Shown one piece after another: positions 10,677-21,479 of a stretch of DNA of 64,000 bases; positions within the stretch are counted from its first letter, which is position 1, and every line of letters starts with the position of its first letter. The translations under genes and the position numbers were made by a program. Source of the stretch: Fragum whitleyi (taxonomy: Eukaryota > Mollusca > Bivalvia > Cardiida > Cardiidae); assembly GCA_948146395.1 (NCBI GenBank), contig OX411557.1, positions 36,248,077 through 36,312,076 on the forward strand, read 5' to 3'. The notes under the pieces are model-generated. The model saw only the letters and a program-made list of their open reading frames with translations. It had not been told where the DNA came from and ran no database searches.

Positions 10677-13234
10677 AAGTTGGAATGCGGAGCAATTCCA
10701 ACTTAGATTTAACAAAACCGCAAAATGAACACAAGATAATTTTATTTCGGGTTTTTTGAGAACACATATCCCGTGAACAGGATGTGAATACACTTCGGCC
10801 TATTTTGTATATCTCAACTAGACAAAGACATACAGTTTATTTCATCAAAAAGTAATAATGCTGCACAATTACACATCTATCACTTCATGTATATTATTAA
10901 CACGCTAATTTATTTCTAAACGATATTTATTGAAAGTTGCGTACGAATAAATTAGTATCACGTGTTTGCTTTACTATATTTGGAAATCATGTGATAAGTC
11001 AAGTCCACTAAGGTCAGCAATTGGCAATAGCACAAGCCAATCACGTGATCTACTTATTTGGTAGTGTCGCGATCTGCTTTCTCAGTATTGTGGCAATATC
11101 AGACCAATCACGTGATCTGCTTATTTGGTAAGGTCGCGACCTGTTTTTCGTAGAATTATGTTACAGCTTCTTTTAAAGGTATAGTTTCACTTTCTGAACG
11201 ACCTTATTACACATTTAACTTTTGACAAGGTGTTATATTGTAAATTTCTGTCTAACTTACGAAATATTTTTTTTTCTTAAAGTGATGATAGACTTTTAAA
11301 GTAAATAAATATTTTTGCAACATATTGTCGTTCGTTTTCCGACATATTGCAGTTATCTGCATGAATGTTTCATTGTAAAAACCCAACACTCATTCAATAA
11401 AACCCTTGCCACCACATCTTTAATTGAATTATTTAATTGAATTATGAATATCTTTGCCCAATTGCATTCGATCTTCATGACAATTTGCCATTTGAAACAA
11501 ACCAACTAGTTCAACTTGTTTTCTTCACATTCTTATACATCAACACGTTAAGGGCACCATCATACAGTTAGTTACATCGTGAAATTGACATTCATCTCAA
11601 TAAAAAACATTCTTAATCGTTCACTCCGCGTTCCACTCATTCATTCCAAACACTCACTCAAACCATTCAAAAACGCTCAAAGTTATTATAAAAAATAAGA
11701 TCATCATATACTTTCAAAATGAATTAAGCAAGAACCAAATCGCGTTTTCACTGACATAATTGAAATTTAAAGCGTCTGATTGGTTCTTGACGAAATAGAA
11801 AGCTATAAATTTAACTTTTACGCATAATTTATATAGGTTTTATATGGCGCTAAATTTGTTCAACCTGAACAAAATAAGCGACATTGGATTCTCTCCCTTA
11901 AATTTCACTCAAAACTCGCTCCGCTCACTCATTCAACATCATGCCTAAATCATTCCAAAATCGTTCACCTTATCAATTTAACGATGTTATTAACTGTACC
12001 CCCAACTCAGAAGTAGAGGAACATATATTGATTTCATCATTTCAGTCTTTCAGTCCATTGGCCTTTTGCTTTCCGCTAGATAAACGGAGAAGCAATTGAC
12101 AAGCAGTAACTTTACACAAATATTGCCCATGACCCAAAGACATGCCCTATTGTCATGGCCATCAGTAAAGTTTTAACAGTTAACAGTTTCCACTCGGAAC
12201 AACCAATTGACCCAATCATTAAGCTTGACACAAATGTTGTCAATGACCCGAGAAAGTGCCCAAGTTTTGAGTCACAAATGTCGAAATCACAATTGAACTT
12301 CGTCCAAAACTTGTCTTGAGATTCCAACTCATGAAGCAAAAATAGCTTTTCATCATGGACAAATCACTTGTTGAGGTCTACTAAGCGACACTTCTAAGTA
12401 AAAATGTAATTGATAACTCAACTGGAGCAGAAGTCATTTGAAAAATAATATAAAAACTGTTTTGAGTGTATATGTATTCGCCTGTGCGTCCATAAGTCGG
12501 CTGTATGGTCCGTATCCTTTTCTTCCTTTTTAGCTCACCTGAGCACAACGTCGTCGTCCGTCGTCAACTTTCTTAATACTTCTTCTCCCAAACCGCTAGG
12601 CCAATTTAAATGAAATTTTGCCAGAATGTTCCCCGGGTGACCCTCTTCAAAATTGTCGCTATATTCTTATTGGCCAATAATATGGGTATGGCAGGGCAGG
12701 GCTTATTTTAAGCCCAAAATCTTTGAACGACATTTCTTCCTGAACCACTGGGCAGATTTCAATGAAACTTTACAAGAATGTTCCTTTGATGATCCTCTTC
12801 AAATATTGTAAGCAAAATTTTCATCAGCCCATAAATATGGGCGTTGCAGGGTAGGGCTGATTTTGAGTCTCCTCTGTAATGAATGGGTTGGCAGGGTCTA
12901 TTATGACTGCTTATAATTGAAATGTCTCCTCTTCAACAATTAGGCAAATTTGAATGAATCTTTGCCAGAAAGTTTCTTGGATAAGATCCACTGGACCAAT
13001 CGAATTCAGGTGAGCGGTTTAGGGCTATTCTGGTCCTCTTGTTATCCTTTTTCTTTCATCAGATTCAGGCCTGTATAGCGATTCAGGGGTTTAAGCGTCT
13101 CTCGTTGTTGAAATACATTGATTTATATACGCCCGTCAAAAGACGAGACGTATCATGTGATCACTTGTGGTGGGCGGGAGGCGTCAGCTTCGTTAGTAGC
13201 ATAAAGTCACCGTCTCTCGAACGCATTCCAACTT
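10677..13234. mobile_element. 2.56-kb inverted-repeat element, copy 1
   Basis: It is bounded by AAGTTGGAATGCG on the left and its reverse complement CGCATTCCAACTT on the right. The left end also folds on itself (AAGTTGGAAT..ATTCCAACTT). A colinear copy lies at 44593-47184, with similarity reaching a few bases beyond the inverted repeats (10672 to about 13257). Inside are two tandem CACGTGATCT..GTCGCGA(T/C)CTG blocks at about 11037-11145, a nested MITE and a TCGTCGTCCGTCGTC-bearing segment after 12536. There is no transposase frame, so it is non-autonomous. The class is unclear: a DNA transposon relative or a Helentron-like element are both possible. Confidence 0.75.
11563..11998 (+). repeat. 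TA-flanked MITE, copy 3 (nested)
   Basis: TACAGTTAGTTACATCGTGA at the left and ATTAACTGTA at the right. Nested in the 2.56-kb element and present at the same place in its second copy, so it inserted before that element last spread. Confidence 0.85.
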
Positions 13235-13258
13235 ATCAGTACTTTCAGTACTTTGATT

Positions 13259-13524
13259 GTATTAGACAAGGATTTAATCAAGCTAATTAAATTCAAATAT
13301 CCACTCATGACTTCACCAACGTTTAAATCATGCATATCATTCGTACCCACATGCACTATTAGGAATTTAACTTTAATTAAATCTGGAAATTTTTCGATCC
13401 GCCTAGTCAAACGTGCAATGCTTTTTCCTGGAAAAGAGATAACTTTCGTGAAATTCATATCGTCTACATACTTCGCGATGGAATCGGACAAAATATGCAC
13501 GTGTATGGCTGTTAAAGAAAACAA
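13259..13524 (-). pseudogene. SGNH (GDSL-type) hydrolase fragment of the retroelement
   Basis: The frame shows ILSDSIAKYV (block I, with Ser), FPGKSIARL (block II Gly) and LIVHVGTNDMHD (block III GxND), the first three SGNH blocks in order and at normal spacing. Block V with the catalytic Asp/His is lost, because the sequence runs into the neighbouring repeat after about 13259. The first block reads LSDS where GDS is usual. SGNH domains in Ngaro elements are thought to be esterase-like, with an unknown role. This copy cannot be complete. Confidence 0.7.
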
Positions 13525-13592
13525 TTAAATTGAATGTTAAATAATCCAAAGCAAACGCACTAATAACCTACAACCCATCTAAAATAGCTATT

Positions 13593-14217
13593 TTAAATAG
13601 CATGTTTATCCTTCCAAGTTAATTCCAAATAGTTTTTATAGCAATCAGATTTCAAGTCTCCTAAAAGTTGAATGAATTCTGGCGGCACGTTAGATTTGAA
13701 GGCTAACGTAGCAAATCCTCTTCTAGAAGAATGAGTGGATAACTCAGCTTCTTCTATGACAATAATTTAAAGTTCTCATATTAAGAAATGCGGTAATAGG
13801 ACAAATACGTTTATCCTTCAAAGGAAGTAATGGGCATAAAATTTCCCTTTCACAGAATTGAATGGTTTTAGAAAATCGAAATTTCACTATCAAAAAAATT
13901 CCTTTGAGTTCAACGTCATTCTGTTTTATGAATTTGTTATTTTCAACATCAGTTTGATTAGTAGGTACTAAGTTTGACTTGCCTTCAGGAAAAAGGCAAA
14001 AAAGAAAAAGACACCAATACACCTTGTTATAAGGATCACTCCAATCAAGACTATTATACATTTGCATGAGAATAAACAGAGTCATAGGACTTGCCTGTTT
14101 AACTAAATGAGGCTTAACCCTAGATAAACCTCTGAGAGTTAATTGCAAAGAGAAATCTGAAAATTGTTCAGTTTTACAACCCATTAAGGACTGTAAAGTC
14201 TTTTTTTCCAGAATCAT
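13593..14217 (-). pseudogene. Tyrosine recombinase, broken, of the DIRS/Ngaro element
   Basis: The N-terminal part (14217 to about 13760) has the SKTIQFCEREILCPLLPL and KRICPITAFLNMR features seen in DIRS recombinases. The C-terminal part is in another frame, 13748-13593: THSSRRGFATLAFKSNVP holds the HxxR box, and QLLGDLKSDCYKNYLEL holds the region of the tyrosine nucleophile. The linker between the two is mostly deleted. The HxxR and the tyrosine are present, but the protein is split by a frameshift. Confidence 0.75.
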
Positions 14218-14579
14218 TTTTATGCTTTGTACTGAATAAAAAGATCTTCATAGAAATTGAGCATATTACCTTAAAGTATTGACAGTAGCTGGCAAGTAAG
14301 TCAACTTGAAAAACAAACAAACATGATATATGATTCCCAATGTACTTTCAATTTTATATGAATGCCCTCTGCGAAGACTGACTTTGTAGAAATCATCATT
14401 TGTTTCATCAAATTTTGTAGCTAAGTACCTGCAAATATGACTACCAAGAATGAGTGAACTTGAATTATGAATCAGAAACAGATTCCTGAAATAAACCAGA
14501 AGCATCTTTAAAGTAGAAAAGAATACGGCTTTAAACTTTGCATTTAAGTGCCACCTTAAAAAGCTGTCGGCTTTTCTAT

Positions 14580-14863
14580 TTTGACAACCTTCCAAAAAAA
14601 GCTCTTATTTGAAAGTCATGCACACATGACCAATAACAAATTTCTCGTAAACATTGTTGTAAAAAATGGCACTTTGCCTTACTTGTGTTGATCACAATAC
14701 TAGTAGCCAAATTATCACAAAATATTTGTATTCTTTTCCCTTTCAAAAGATGAAGCCATAAATGCAAACATACAACAAAAGACAGCATTTCCAAAGCACC
14801 GATGTGCAATTTTTGTCTTAGAATGAAATTTGGCATGAAAATATCTATTACAAAATACTCCAC
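14580..14863 (-). pseudogene. RNase H domain of the DIRS/Ngaro element
   Basis: The frame reads LHIGALEMLSFVVCLHLWL (with the acidic E of the RNase H core), GKRIQIFCDNLATSIVIN (with the D of the CDN motif) and a CLREICYWSCVHDFQIRA tail, the usual DIRS RNase H layout. It is open for 95 codons and then shifts frame. The RT that should precede it is almost wholly absent. Confidence 0.7.
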
Positions 14864-15444
14864 CGCACCCTGTCAAACAGCTGTCTGAGCTTCAAACAGT
14901 GTCCGGTGCAAACCAAGATCAATGATCTATCAAACAAATTCCGTTTAAAACTGGTAAGAATTTATCCCACCAATAAATAATATCTTTTTCAACCTCTATA
15001 AGTACACTGGAAGATTTAGACTCAGGTAATGAATAACAATATTTAACCAATTTAAGATCCTATTTACAAAGATTCTGCTAGAACGATTAATAAGTATGTA
15101 TTAATTTCCCGGGGGAAAGTCTCTGCACCTTTATGATATTTAACAGCTTAACTTCGACTTTGCAAATCATTGAAAGTAGAAATAAAAACTATTGGAAAAC
15201 CATATTTTAATAATTCTAACACATGTAAGTCAGAGTAATCATGTAATTATCTGTACATGAAATCAGTATCAAATTTGTTATTTACTGGAATCTTAGCTTT
15301 TTGAAAATTAAACAAACCAGTTTCTACTACTCTCTGATGAGTTTCTAAAAGATCAACAGTATTTTCTTCAATAATGGGTTTTAGGTCACTACATAATGTA
15401 CATAATTCTTGTTAGGGGCGGAAATTCTTTCTCTGGAAATCAAC

Positions 15445-16028
15445 CTAATAAATTTTGGAATAAATAAATCCACTATCTAAACTTGTTCTGGCGTTATTTT
15501 GTATCTTAGTTGGTAAAAGATTAGCATTTGGGCAAGCTGAAGAACACTCAGGGTGATTTAACTCTTTTTTGTCCTTCAGCCAGCGTGAAGCGCAAATATG
15601 CTTGGCAAACTTCAATTTTCCTTTAACTACAATTGTGTGTGATTCTTTCTGGCTGCATTTATTTCTCTGAAATTTGGAGCAAAACCAACTTTTCTCTTCA
15701 TTCTTGTTTGTAATGAGCAACCCATTGAGAAATCGTTTCTCGGTCTAAATTTATGAGAAGCAGAAGCAGATGACAAATTTGTGCTTTCAATATATAGAAA
15801 GTCTTCTCCCCATTTCTTGTAACCCAATTCTATTTCCCTGAAAATTGCCGCACAGAGCGATTTCAAAACAGAGAAATCATAGGAATTGTTTAGATACATC
15901 ATTTTTTTCAATAGTTCTAGTCTTCCCCTTTTTACAGCAGATGACAATTTATTTTGAGAAATTATTTCGAGTTCACCCGCAACAAACAGATTGAAAGTGA
16001 GATGATCGAAATCTACCATATTATTCAC
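15445..16028 (-). pseudogene. Gag-like ORF1 core of the DIRS/Ngaro element
   Basis: Two overlapping frames join across a frameshift near 15710. The first has VDFDHLTFNLFVAGELEII and KKWGEDFLYIES, matching the conserved FVAGEL box of DIRS ORF1 proteins. The second has WFCSKFQRNKCSQKESH, then KHICASRW and HPECSSACP, a Cys/His-rich segment at the usual place. The expected role is nucleic-acid packaging. Confidence 0.7.
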
Positions 16029-16309
16029 ATATTCAAAACAGAGAAATGAATGCGGATAATTTTGTGGAGCTGTGACACAATCTGCGGATTTACAGTTTAT
16101 ACCCGCTTTCAGTCCCTTTCTCGAGTCTATAGTAATAGCATGGTTTCCGACAACCGTGTCTGCTTCAAGATTGTTTGGTTAACAATCGTTATTCCCCGAA
16201 ACGTCATCTGCACAATCGTCTATATCAACATCACCTAAACCTTAATTAGCAAGTTCCCTACGGGCAGACTGCTTCAATTTTTGTCCAGTCAAAGACTTTA
16301 TAAAGTTAG

Positions 16310-16700
16310 TTTGTTTACATTATCACTCGTCTGAAGATCCGGAACTTGCCTTCTCGCCAAATCATTCTTAGCTTTCTCTATCTCATCTCTTAACGCATGT
16401 AGCTCTTTCTCTTGTTTCAACTGGCGTAACGTAGCACTCAAACGCGACTTCTCTATGAGATAACGCCTGTCATCAACTTTATCTTCCTCTCAACCGGAAG
16501 CGTATGGATCATCACGTGCTGGTTCCCTGTAACCCTCTGCGACTGGTTTCTTACCGTCCGAAACGGGGCTCCCAGTGGGAGTAAAGGGAGATTTGAAAAT
16601 CTCTGCTCATTCAACTTTTTGTAGTCGATGTGTGCCTTTGTCCTTGTTTCTGCCATTAATATCAGAATAATGCAAATTCTCAAAACGACCCGTCTTTGTG
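16310..16700 (-). pseudogene. N-terminal coiled-coil part of the DIRS/Ngaro ORF1
   Basis: A frame starting MAETRTKAHIDYKKLNEQRF shifts after about 35 residues. A second frame over 16495-16310 reads RLSATLRQLKQEKELHALR and on through EIEKAKNDLARR, a heptad-rich helical segment followed by a stop. This fits the charged coiled coil that precedes the FVAGEL core in this family. Broken and inactive. Confidence 0.55.
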
Positions 16701-16730
16701 AGAACAAATGAATGAACAAAAACAACAGTT

Positions 16731-17139
16731 TTCAGTCAAATAAGTGAAAAATAATTCGGGTCAAGACCCCCCCCCCCCGGCTCCACTTGAACCAAAGCAC
16801 AAAAATGTAAATAGTAGTTCTATTCCATTCCTTGACGTATTATAAACACAAACTAAAATCTCCTATTGTAACGACTTGGTACAGTTGAACCAAGTTCTTT
16901 TGAACAAAGAAATTGTAATTATTTCTTGAAGTCTAATCGCTGACTGAAAATTTGACTAAACTGTGAAAGCTCCCGCCCATTCAGTAGGTCAAATATGAGT
17001 GAATATTCTGGGTACCAATTAAAATCTTCAGGCATCATAAAACTACGCAAATTTTTAAATTATGTATTGGTAATATAAAGTCTATTTAATTTTTGAAACT
17101 TATACCCCCCACAATGACTTTGGCAAAATGCAAGTGCTA
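16731..17139. other. Non-coding stretch
   Basis: Starts with a C-run at about 16768-16779 near the 5' limit of the DIRS-type element, then plain AT-rich sequence. Nothing recognised. Confidence 0.45.
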
Positions 17140-17443
17140 TTAGTGCAGGATGTGTTTGTAACAAAAATTTAGGTCATATGCAGCTTTTGCTTGAAGTTTC
17201 ATGATTCTAGGTCGCTTGGTTCTTGAATTAGAGTCCGGAAATGAAAACTGATCAAAAATAAACTGTGACCTTGACCTTTGACCTATGTGAACCAAAAACA
17301 AAAGGACACTTCCTTGACTCATAAGCAAAATTTTCAAAATGTTTCATGATTCTAGGTCGCTTGGTTTTTTGAGTTATAGTCCGGTACCGAAAATTGAACA
17401 AAAAATGACTGTGACCTTGACCTTGTAACCGAAAACAATAGGG
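17140..17443. repeat. 145-bp tandem array, left part (split by the LTR element)
   Basis: TTTCATGATTCTAGGTCGCT recurs at 17197 and 17342 (145 bp apart), with GAGTTATAGTCCGG-like and GTGACCTTGACC blocks in each unit. The array resumes at 21152 after the LTR insertion. Frames across it are repeat artefacts. Confidence 0.85.
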
Positions 17444-17447
17444 CACT

Positions 17448-17913
17448 TGTGACATAATGTCATGCCGCCAATGCTTTCCGAGTTAACGTACTAATGAGAT
17501 ATCACCTGTTTGCCTGCATTCTTAGGAAACACCCCAATTATCCGACAATATAATTTTATGTTTTTGATAACCTGGATACTTGATCTAGTTTATCGCCAGC
17601 ACGTGGGTGCGTAGGGTTAACATGATATTTTGAATGAAAGTCTGTTACTTGGTAACCTTGGTCAGATGACCTTAGCCAAGCTCTCGTATATAAAGAGATG
17701 AAGCCGCCAAGCGCGGAGAGAGAGGAGTTAGGAGTTTGAAGATAGAGTATAAAGTTAGATCACAGTCGTCATGGAAGCTGACGTGAATTTACACTTAGAA
17801 CTTTTATCATAGATTTGAAGTGTGGAATTGCTGTTCAATAAAGTCATTTAAACAAACCATCTGACTTCATTTGGTTACACAACGCGATAGTATCTTACAC
17901 CCATTACGTTACA
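17448..17913 (+). repeat. 5' LTR
   Basis: 466 bp, TGT..ACA ends. It carries TATA box TATATAAA at 17687-17694 and poly(A) signal AATAAA at 17837-17842, giving a U3-R-U5 layout with R between them. Confidence 0.93.
17687..17694 (+). promoter_or_regulatory. LTR TATA box
   Basis: TATATAAA in the 5' LTR, repeated at 20921-20928 in the 3' LTR. It lies about 150 bp before the poly(A) signal, a normal distance for an LTR promoter. Confidence 0.7.
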
Positions 17914-17935
17914 TAGAGGGTTGGGTGGACTTTAG

Positions 17936-17947
17936 TGGTGCCGTGAC
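17936..17947 (+). other. Primer-binding site, tRNA-His-like
   Basis: TGGTGCCGTGAC matches the complement of the usual 3' end of animal tRNA-His (..GTCACGGCACCA). It begins 22 nt after the LTR end rather than next to it, which is unusual. The match weakens after 12 bases. Confidence 0.6.
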
Positions 17948-20663
17948 CAGGATTGGATGAAATTTCGATAAATTTCGACCAAAAAACGAACTTGGGTTAT
18001 GATGATAAGTGAACGGTTGCGGATCATACGAAAACATTATTGGACAATTTTGGACAAACTTGTAGGTTGAACATTTGTACTGTGCTGATCCTGTGCTCTG
18101 AGAAATTGTTTGGACATACTGGAAATTCCGGAACAGTAAGTTGTCTACTCTGCTTGTATTTTTGAAAATAATTGGCAGAACAAAAACCTATGTCTTATGA
18201 TGAAAATGACCAAATTGAAGCTTTTATTTTATTTCAAGTATTTTCTTTGGGGAAATAACGCTGCATAAAAGTTCAGTCTGGTTTTGAAAAATTGGTGATA
18301 ATTTTATTTTTGTAAAATTTTTGTAGGGTCAGTTGTATGATTGAAAAGAAATATTTCAAAGTTCAATTTCAATGGTCAAATTTAGCTATCATTTTTAATG
18401 CATTAAAGTAATTAAGTGGGAGGCAGATTCTGAGGTCTTTGTCAGATTATGATGTCTTTTCATTGTTGAAATTCAATTTTGAAATGGTTTTAAGACTTAC
18501 AAATAACATGGATTTTCGGTTATTAATGGTTAAACGGGTTTTCTGAATTTCTTTCAAAATTGAAGTTTCATTTTCTGATGTCGTGGCCATAACAAATTCT
18601 GGGTAAACGATATCAATCATGGAAAGCGTGGCATTGTACCTGAATTGACCTTTCGATCACGCAGTCGGTTCGTGTACATTGGATGATCTTCGGGTACTAT
18701 GACTCATTCATTTGACCGAAATACTGTATCATGGGGCTATCCTGTAATTTGGTTGATAGGTCACGTTCTCTTTATTTGGCAAGGTCATATGGTCTTATGA
18801 TTACAGGCTATGAAAAAAATTCAAGGTTAAGGTCATATAAGAAGTTTGATGAATCTTGCTGATCGCAAAATTGCATTATGGTTTTGACTTTCACTTTGAT
18901 TTAGAGGTCGACTTTTCTTTATTTGGCAAGGACGTTTGGTTATCAAGTTCAAGGCAAATGACGTTTCAATTTGACAAGGTTAAGGTTGTTTGGTCTTGTT
19001 ATTAAACTTTGGTTAACTTTCTTGCGTTAGAGCATTATTATATTTTTAGTCATGGTCATGGTCATTTTAATTGAAGAACAAATGAGATCTAGATTTTGGA
19101 CAGTATGATTATCAGGTTAATTATTAGAAAACAACAGGTGTTGTTTGTGAACCTGACATTCTTATGTTTGATGTTATGGCAGGGTCTATTGTAATTGGCA
19201 TAACTATTTCAGAGAATTTGATTAGAAATTCGAGTAAATGACAATTTGTTTGTAGGTTGGATCAAGAGTAATTACTGACTTTTTTTCTGGTTGTAGTGTT
19301 GTGTTTTATTTGTACGATATCTTTTTTATGTCTGATAAGAGCTAATAAGTGGTTCGGACTTGTGTTTATTGTCAATTATTGTTTTACCTTCGTGGGAGGG
19401 TATGGTTAACCTTCGTTATGAGATAAGGTACATTTAATGATGAGATAAGAAACTCTTTTAATGAGGTCTCTGACTGTGCTTTAGAGAATTGTTTGTAAGA
19501 TGAGGACAAAGATAATTAGTCTTGATTTTGTAACAGGTGTTCCCATAAAGTCCGGATGAGGACATGTTTATGGATGATTATCATGAAAATATTTTGGCAA
19601 AAGGGTGTTGGCATTTTTGTTATCTGATTATGTAAATGGCTTTTGTAACGAGCTTGAACTTGGTCATATCATAAAGGTAGATCTTGCAGTTACGAAAACA
19701 TTTTGGATGAATGTAATGAATCTAATTGCCAAATTATTTTCATAAGATATTTAGAGTTAGACAAAAAGATGACGGTACCAATGAACTTTGGGACTCTATG
19801 CGTAAGAGTTGTGTAGGAATAAACTACCAGCCGTATCTGTGTCAACCGATGTCTGAATAGCAGTGGGATACTCGTAAATGTCGAGGCAGCTGAGATGATC
19901 AGACAAGACGTTTGTAAATAAGTAAAAGTAGACTGTACACAAATGTATTCAGTATTTATCCAATTATGTAATCCTGTAGTAAAAGAGAGAAGTCGAACAG
20001 ATTACATATATGTTGAGAATGAGACGATTAGACCATGCTGTGGTGTCTGTTTATGAAAAAAAGGCGAGACGAGTATTATGGGTGTTAAAACGACTCTTGA
20101 AGGAAAATATGATACGACGAAATAATGGGTATACGATAAACCAATGAACGAACGACGCATGATTTATGGTACAACGATAAAGAATGGTGATTGGAATATG
20201 GTACAACTACAAACAAACAACGATTGGTGTATTGTACGACGACTGATGTGTTACAAAAATTAGCGTTAAAAGACTCTGGACAATTAATGTTTTACAAATA
20301 CATGCATATTACATTTTCATAAAATATTCTTATACGTAAGAACTGATGTTTCATTTTAAGGTTTGGTGCAGAGACATGTATTTATTATTACTTTATCATT
20401 CTTTGAAAGAAATTTATAAATTACCATTTATTGTAATTGGAAAAGTTTTGAAACTGCAGAAAAATCAATATCAAATCAATTGAGTGTGTTCCCTGTTTGT
20501 CTGAGCCGAATGTGCCTGATCAACATGTTCATCTCAGAACAAGGAATACTAAATAGCATTTATTTAAATTGGTGAACTGTTTCAAGATCTTTATTTGTTT
20601 CATAAAGTTTAAATTGTAGAAATATAGATTATGTTGTAAAACATTTCAAAGATGAAATGTTTT

Positions 20664-20679
20664 AAAGAAGAGGGAAAGG
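20664..20679 (+). other. Polypurine tract of the LTR element
   Basis: AAAGAAGAGGGAAAGG lies two bases before the 3' LTR, the expected plus-strand priming site. Confidence 0.8.
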
Positions 20680-20681
20680 TA

Positions 20682-21147
20682 TGTGACATAATGTCATGCC
20701 GCCAATGCTTTCCGAGTTAACGTACTAATGAGATATCACCTGTTTGCCTGCATTCTTAGGAAACACCCCAATTATCCGACAATATAATTTTATGTTTTTG
20801 ATAACCTGGATACTTGATCTAGTTTATCGCCAGCACGTGGGTGCGTAGGGTTAACATGATATTTTGAATGAAAGTCTGTTACTTGGTAACCTTGGTCAGA
20901 TGACCTTAGCCAAGCTCTCGTATATAAAGAGATGAAGCCGCCAAGCGCGGAGAGAGAGGAGTTAGGAGTTTGAAGATAGAGTATAAAGTTAGATCACAGT
21001 CGTCATGGAAGCTGACGTGAATTTACACTTAGAACTTTTATCATAGATTTGAAGTGTGGAATTGCTGTTCAATAAAGTCATTTAAACAAACCATCTGACT
21101 TCATTTGATTACACAACGCGATAGTATCTTACACCCATTACGTTACA
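20682..21147 (+). repeat. 3' LTR
   Basis: Colinear with 17448-17913 over 466 bp. The one difference seen is ATTTGGTTACAC (5') against ATTTGATTACAC (3'). TATA at 20921-20928, AATAAA at 21071-21076. Confidence 0.93.
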
Positions 21148-21151
21148 CACT

Positions 21152-21470
21152 TCCTTGGGTCATAAGTAACATTTGCATAAAGTTTCACGATTTTAAGTCG
21201 TTTGTTTTTTGAGTTAGAGTCCGGAAAAGAAAATTAAACAAAAATTGACTGTGATAATGACCTTTGACATATTTGATCTAAAACTATTAGGGCAATTCCT
21301 TTGGTAATAAGCCACTTTTGCATAAAGTTTCATGATTGTAGGTAGCTTGGTTCTCGAGCTAGAGTCCGGAAACGAAAAGGTGTACGGACGGACGGATCGA
21401 CGGACAGACGGATGGATGGACGAATGGACAGACAGAAAGACACGGTGAAACCAATCCCCCCCCCCTCTAC
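21152..21470. repeat. 145-bp tandem array, right part, with GGAC-rich end
   Basis: Continuation of the array before the LTR insertion: units start near 21183 and 21328. It ends in a GGACGGACGGATCGACGGAC run followed by a C-run, an end structure seen again at 49556-49600. Confidence 0.8.
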
Positions 21471-21479
21471 AACACCCCT

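Larger units (their letters stand above)
13259..16730 (-). mobile_element. Degenerate DIRS/Ngaro-type tyrosine-recombinase retroelement
   Basis: On the minus strand the order is a Gag-like N-terminal coiled coil, Gag core with a Cys/His segment, a short RT N-terminal remnant, RNase H, tyrosine recombinase, then an SGNH hydrolase. This order is known from DIRS/Ngaro elements, and SGNH domains are reported in Ngaro. Most of the RT is missing between about 15240 and 14870. Every domain is in a different or broken frame. The 3' side stops at the edge of the 2.56-kb repeat. No terminal repeats were identified, so the 5' limit near 16730 is approximate. Confidence 0.75.
17448..21147 (+). mobile_element. 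Young non-autonomous LTR retrotransposon (LARD-like)
   Basis: Two 466-bp direct repeats (17448-17913 and 20682-21147) begin TGTGACA and end GTTACA. They differ at one base that I can find. The element is flanked by the 4-bp duplication CACT (17444-17447 and 21148-21151). A primer-binding site and a polypurine tract are present. The 2768-bp interior has no frame of 60 codons or more on either strand, so there is no gag or pol, and it must be mobilised by a partner element. The strand is set by the positions of the primer-binding site, TATA box and poly(A) signal. Confidence 0.92.

Noticed and set aside
12112..12339. 75-codon minus frame as a membrane protein
   Set aside because: Lies wholly within the 2.56-kb repeat and is not kept in the second copy.
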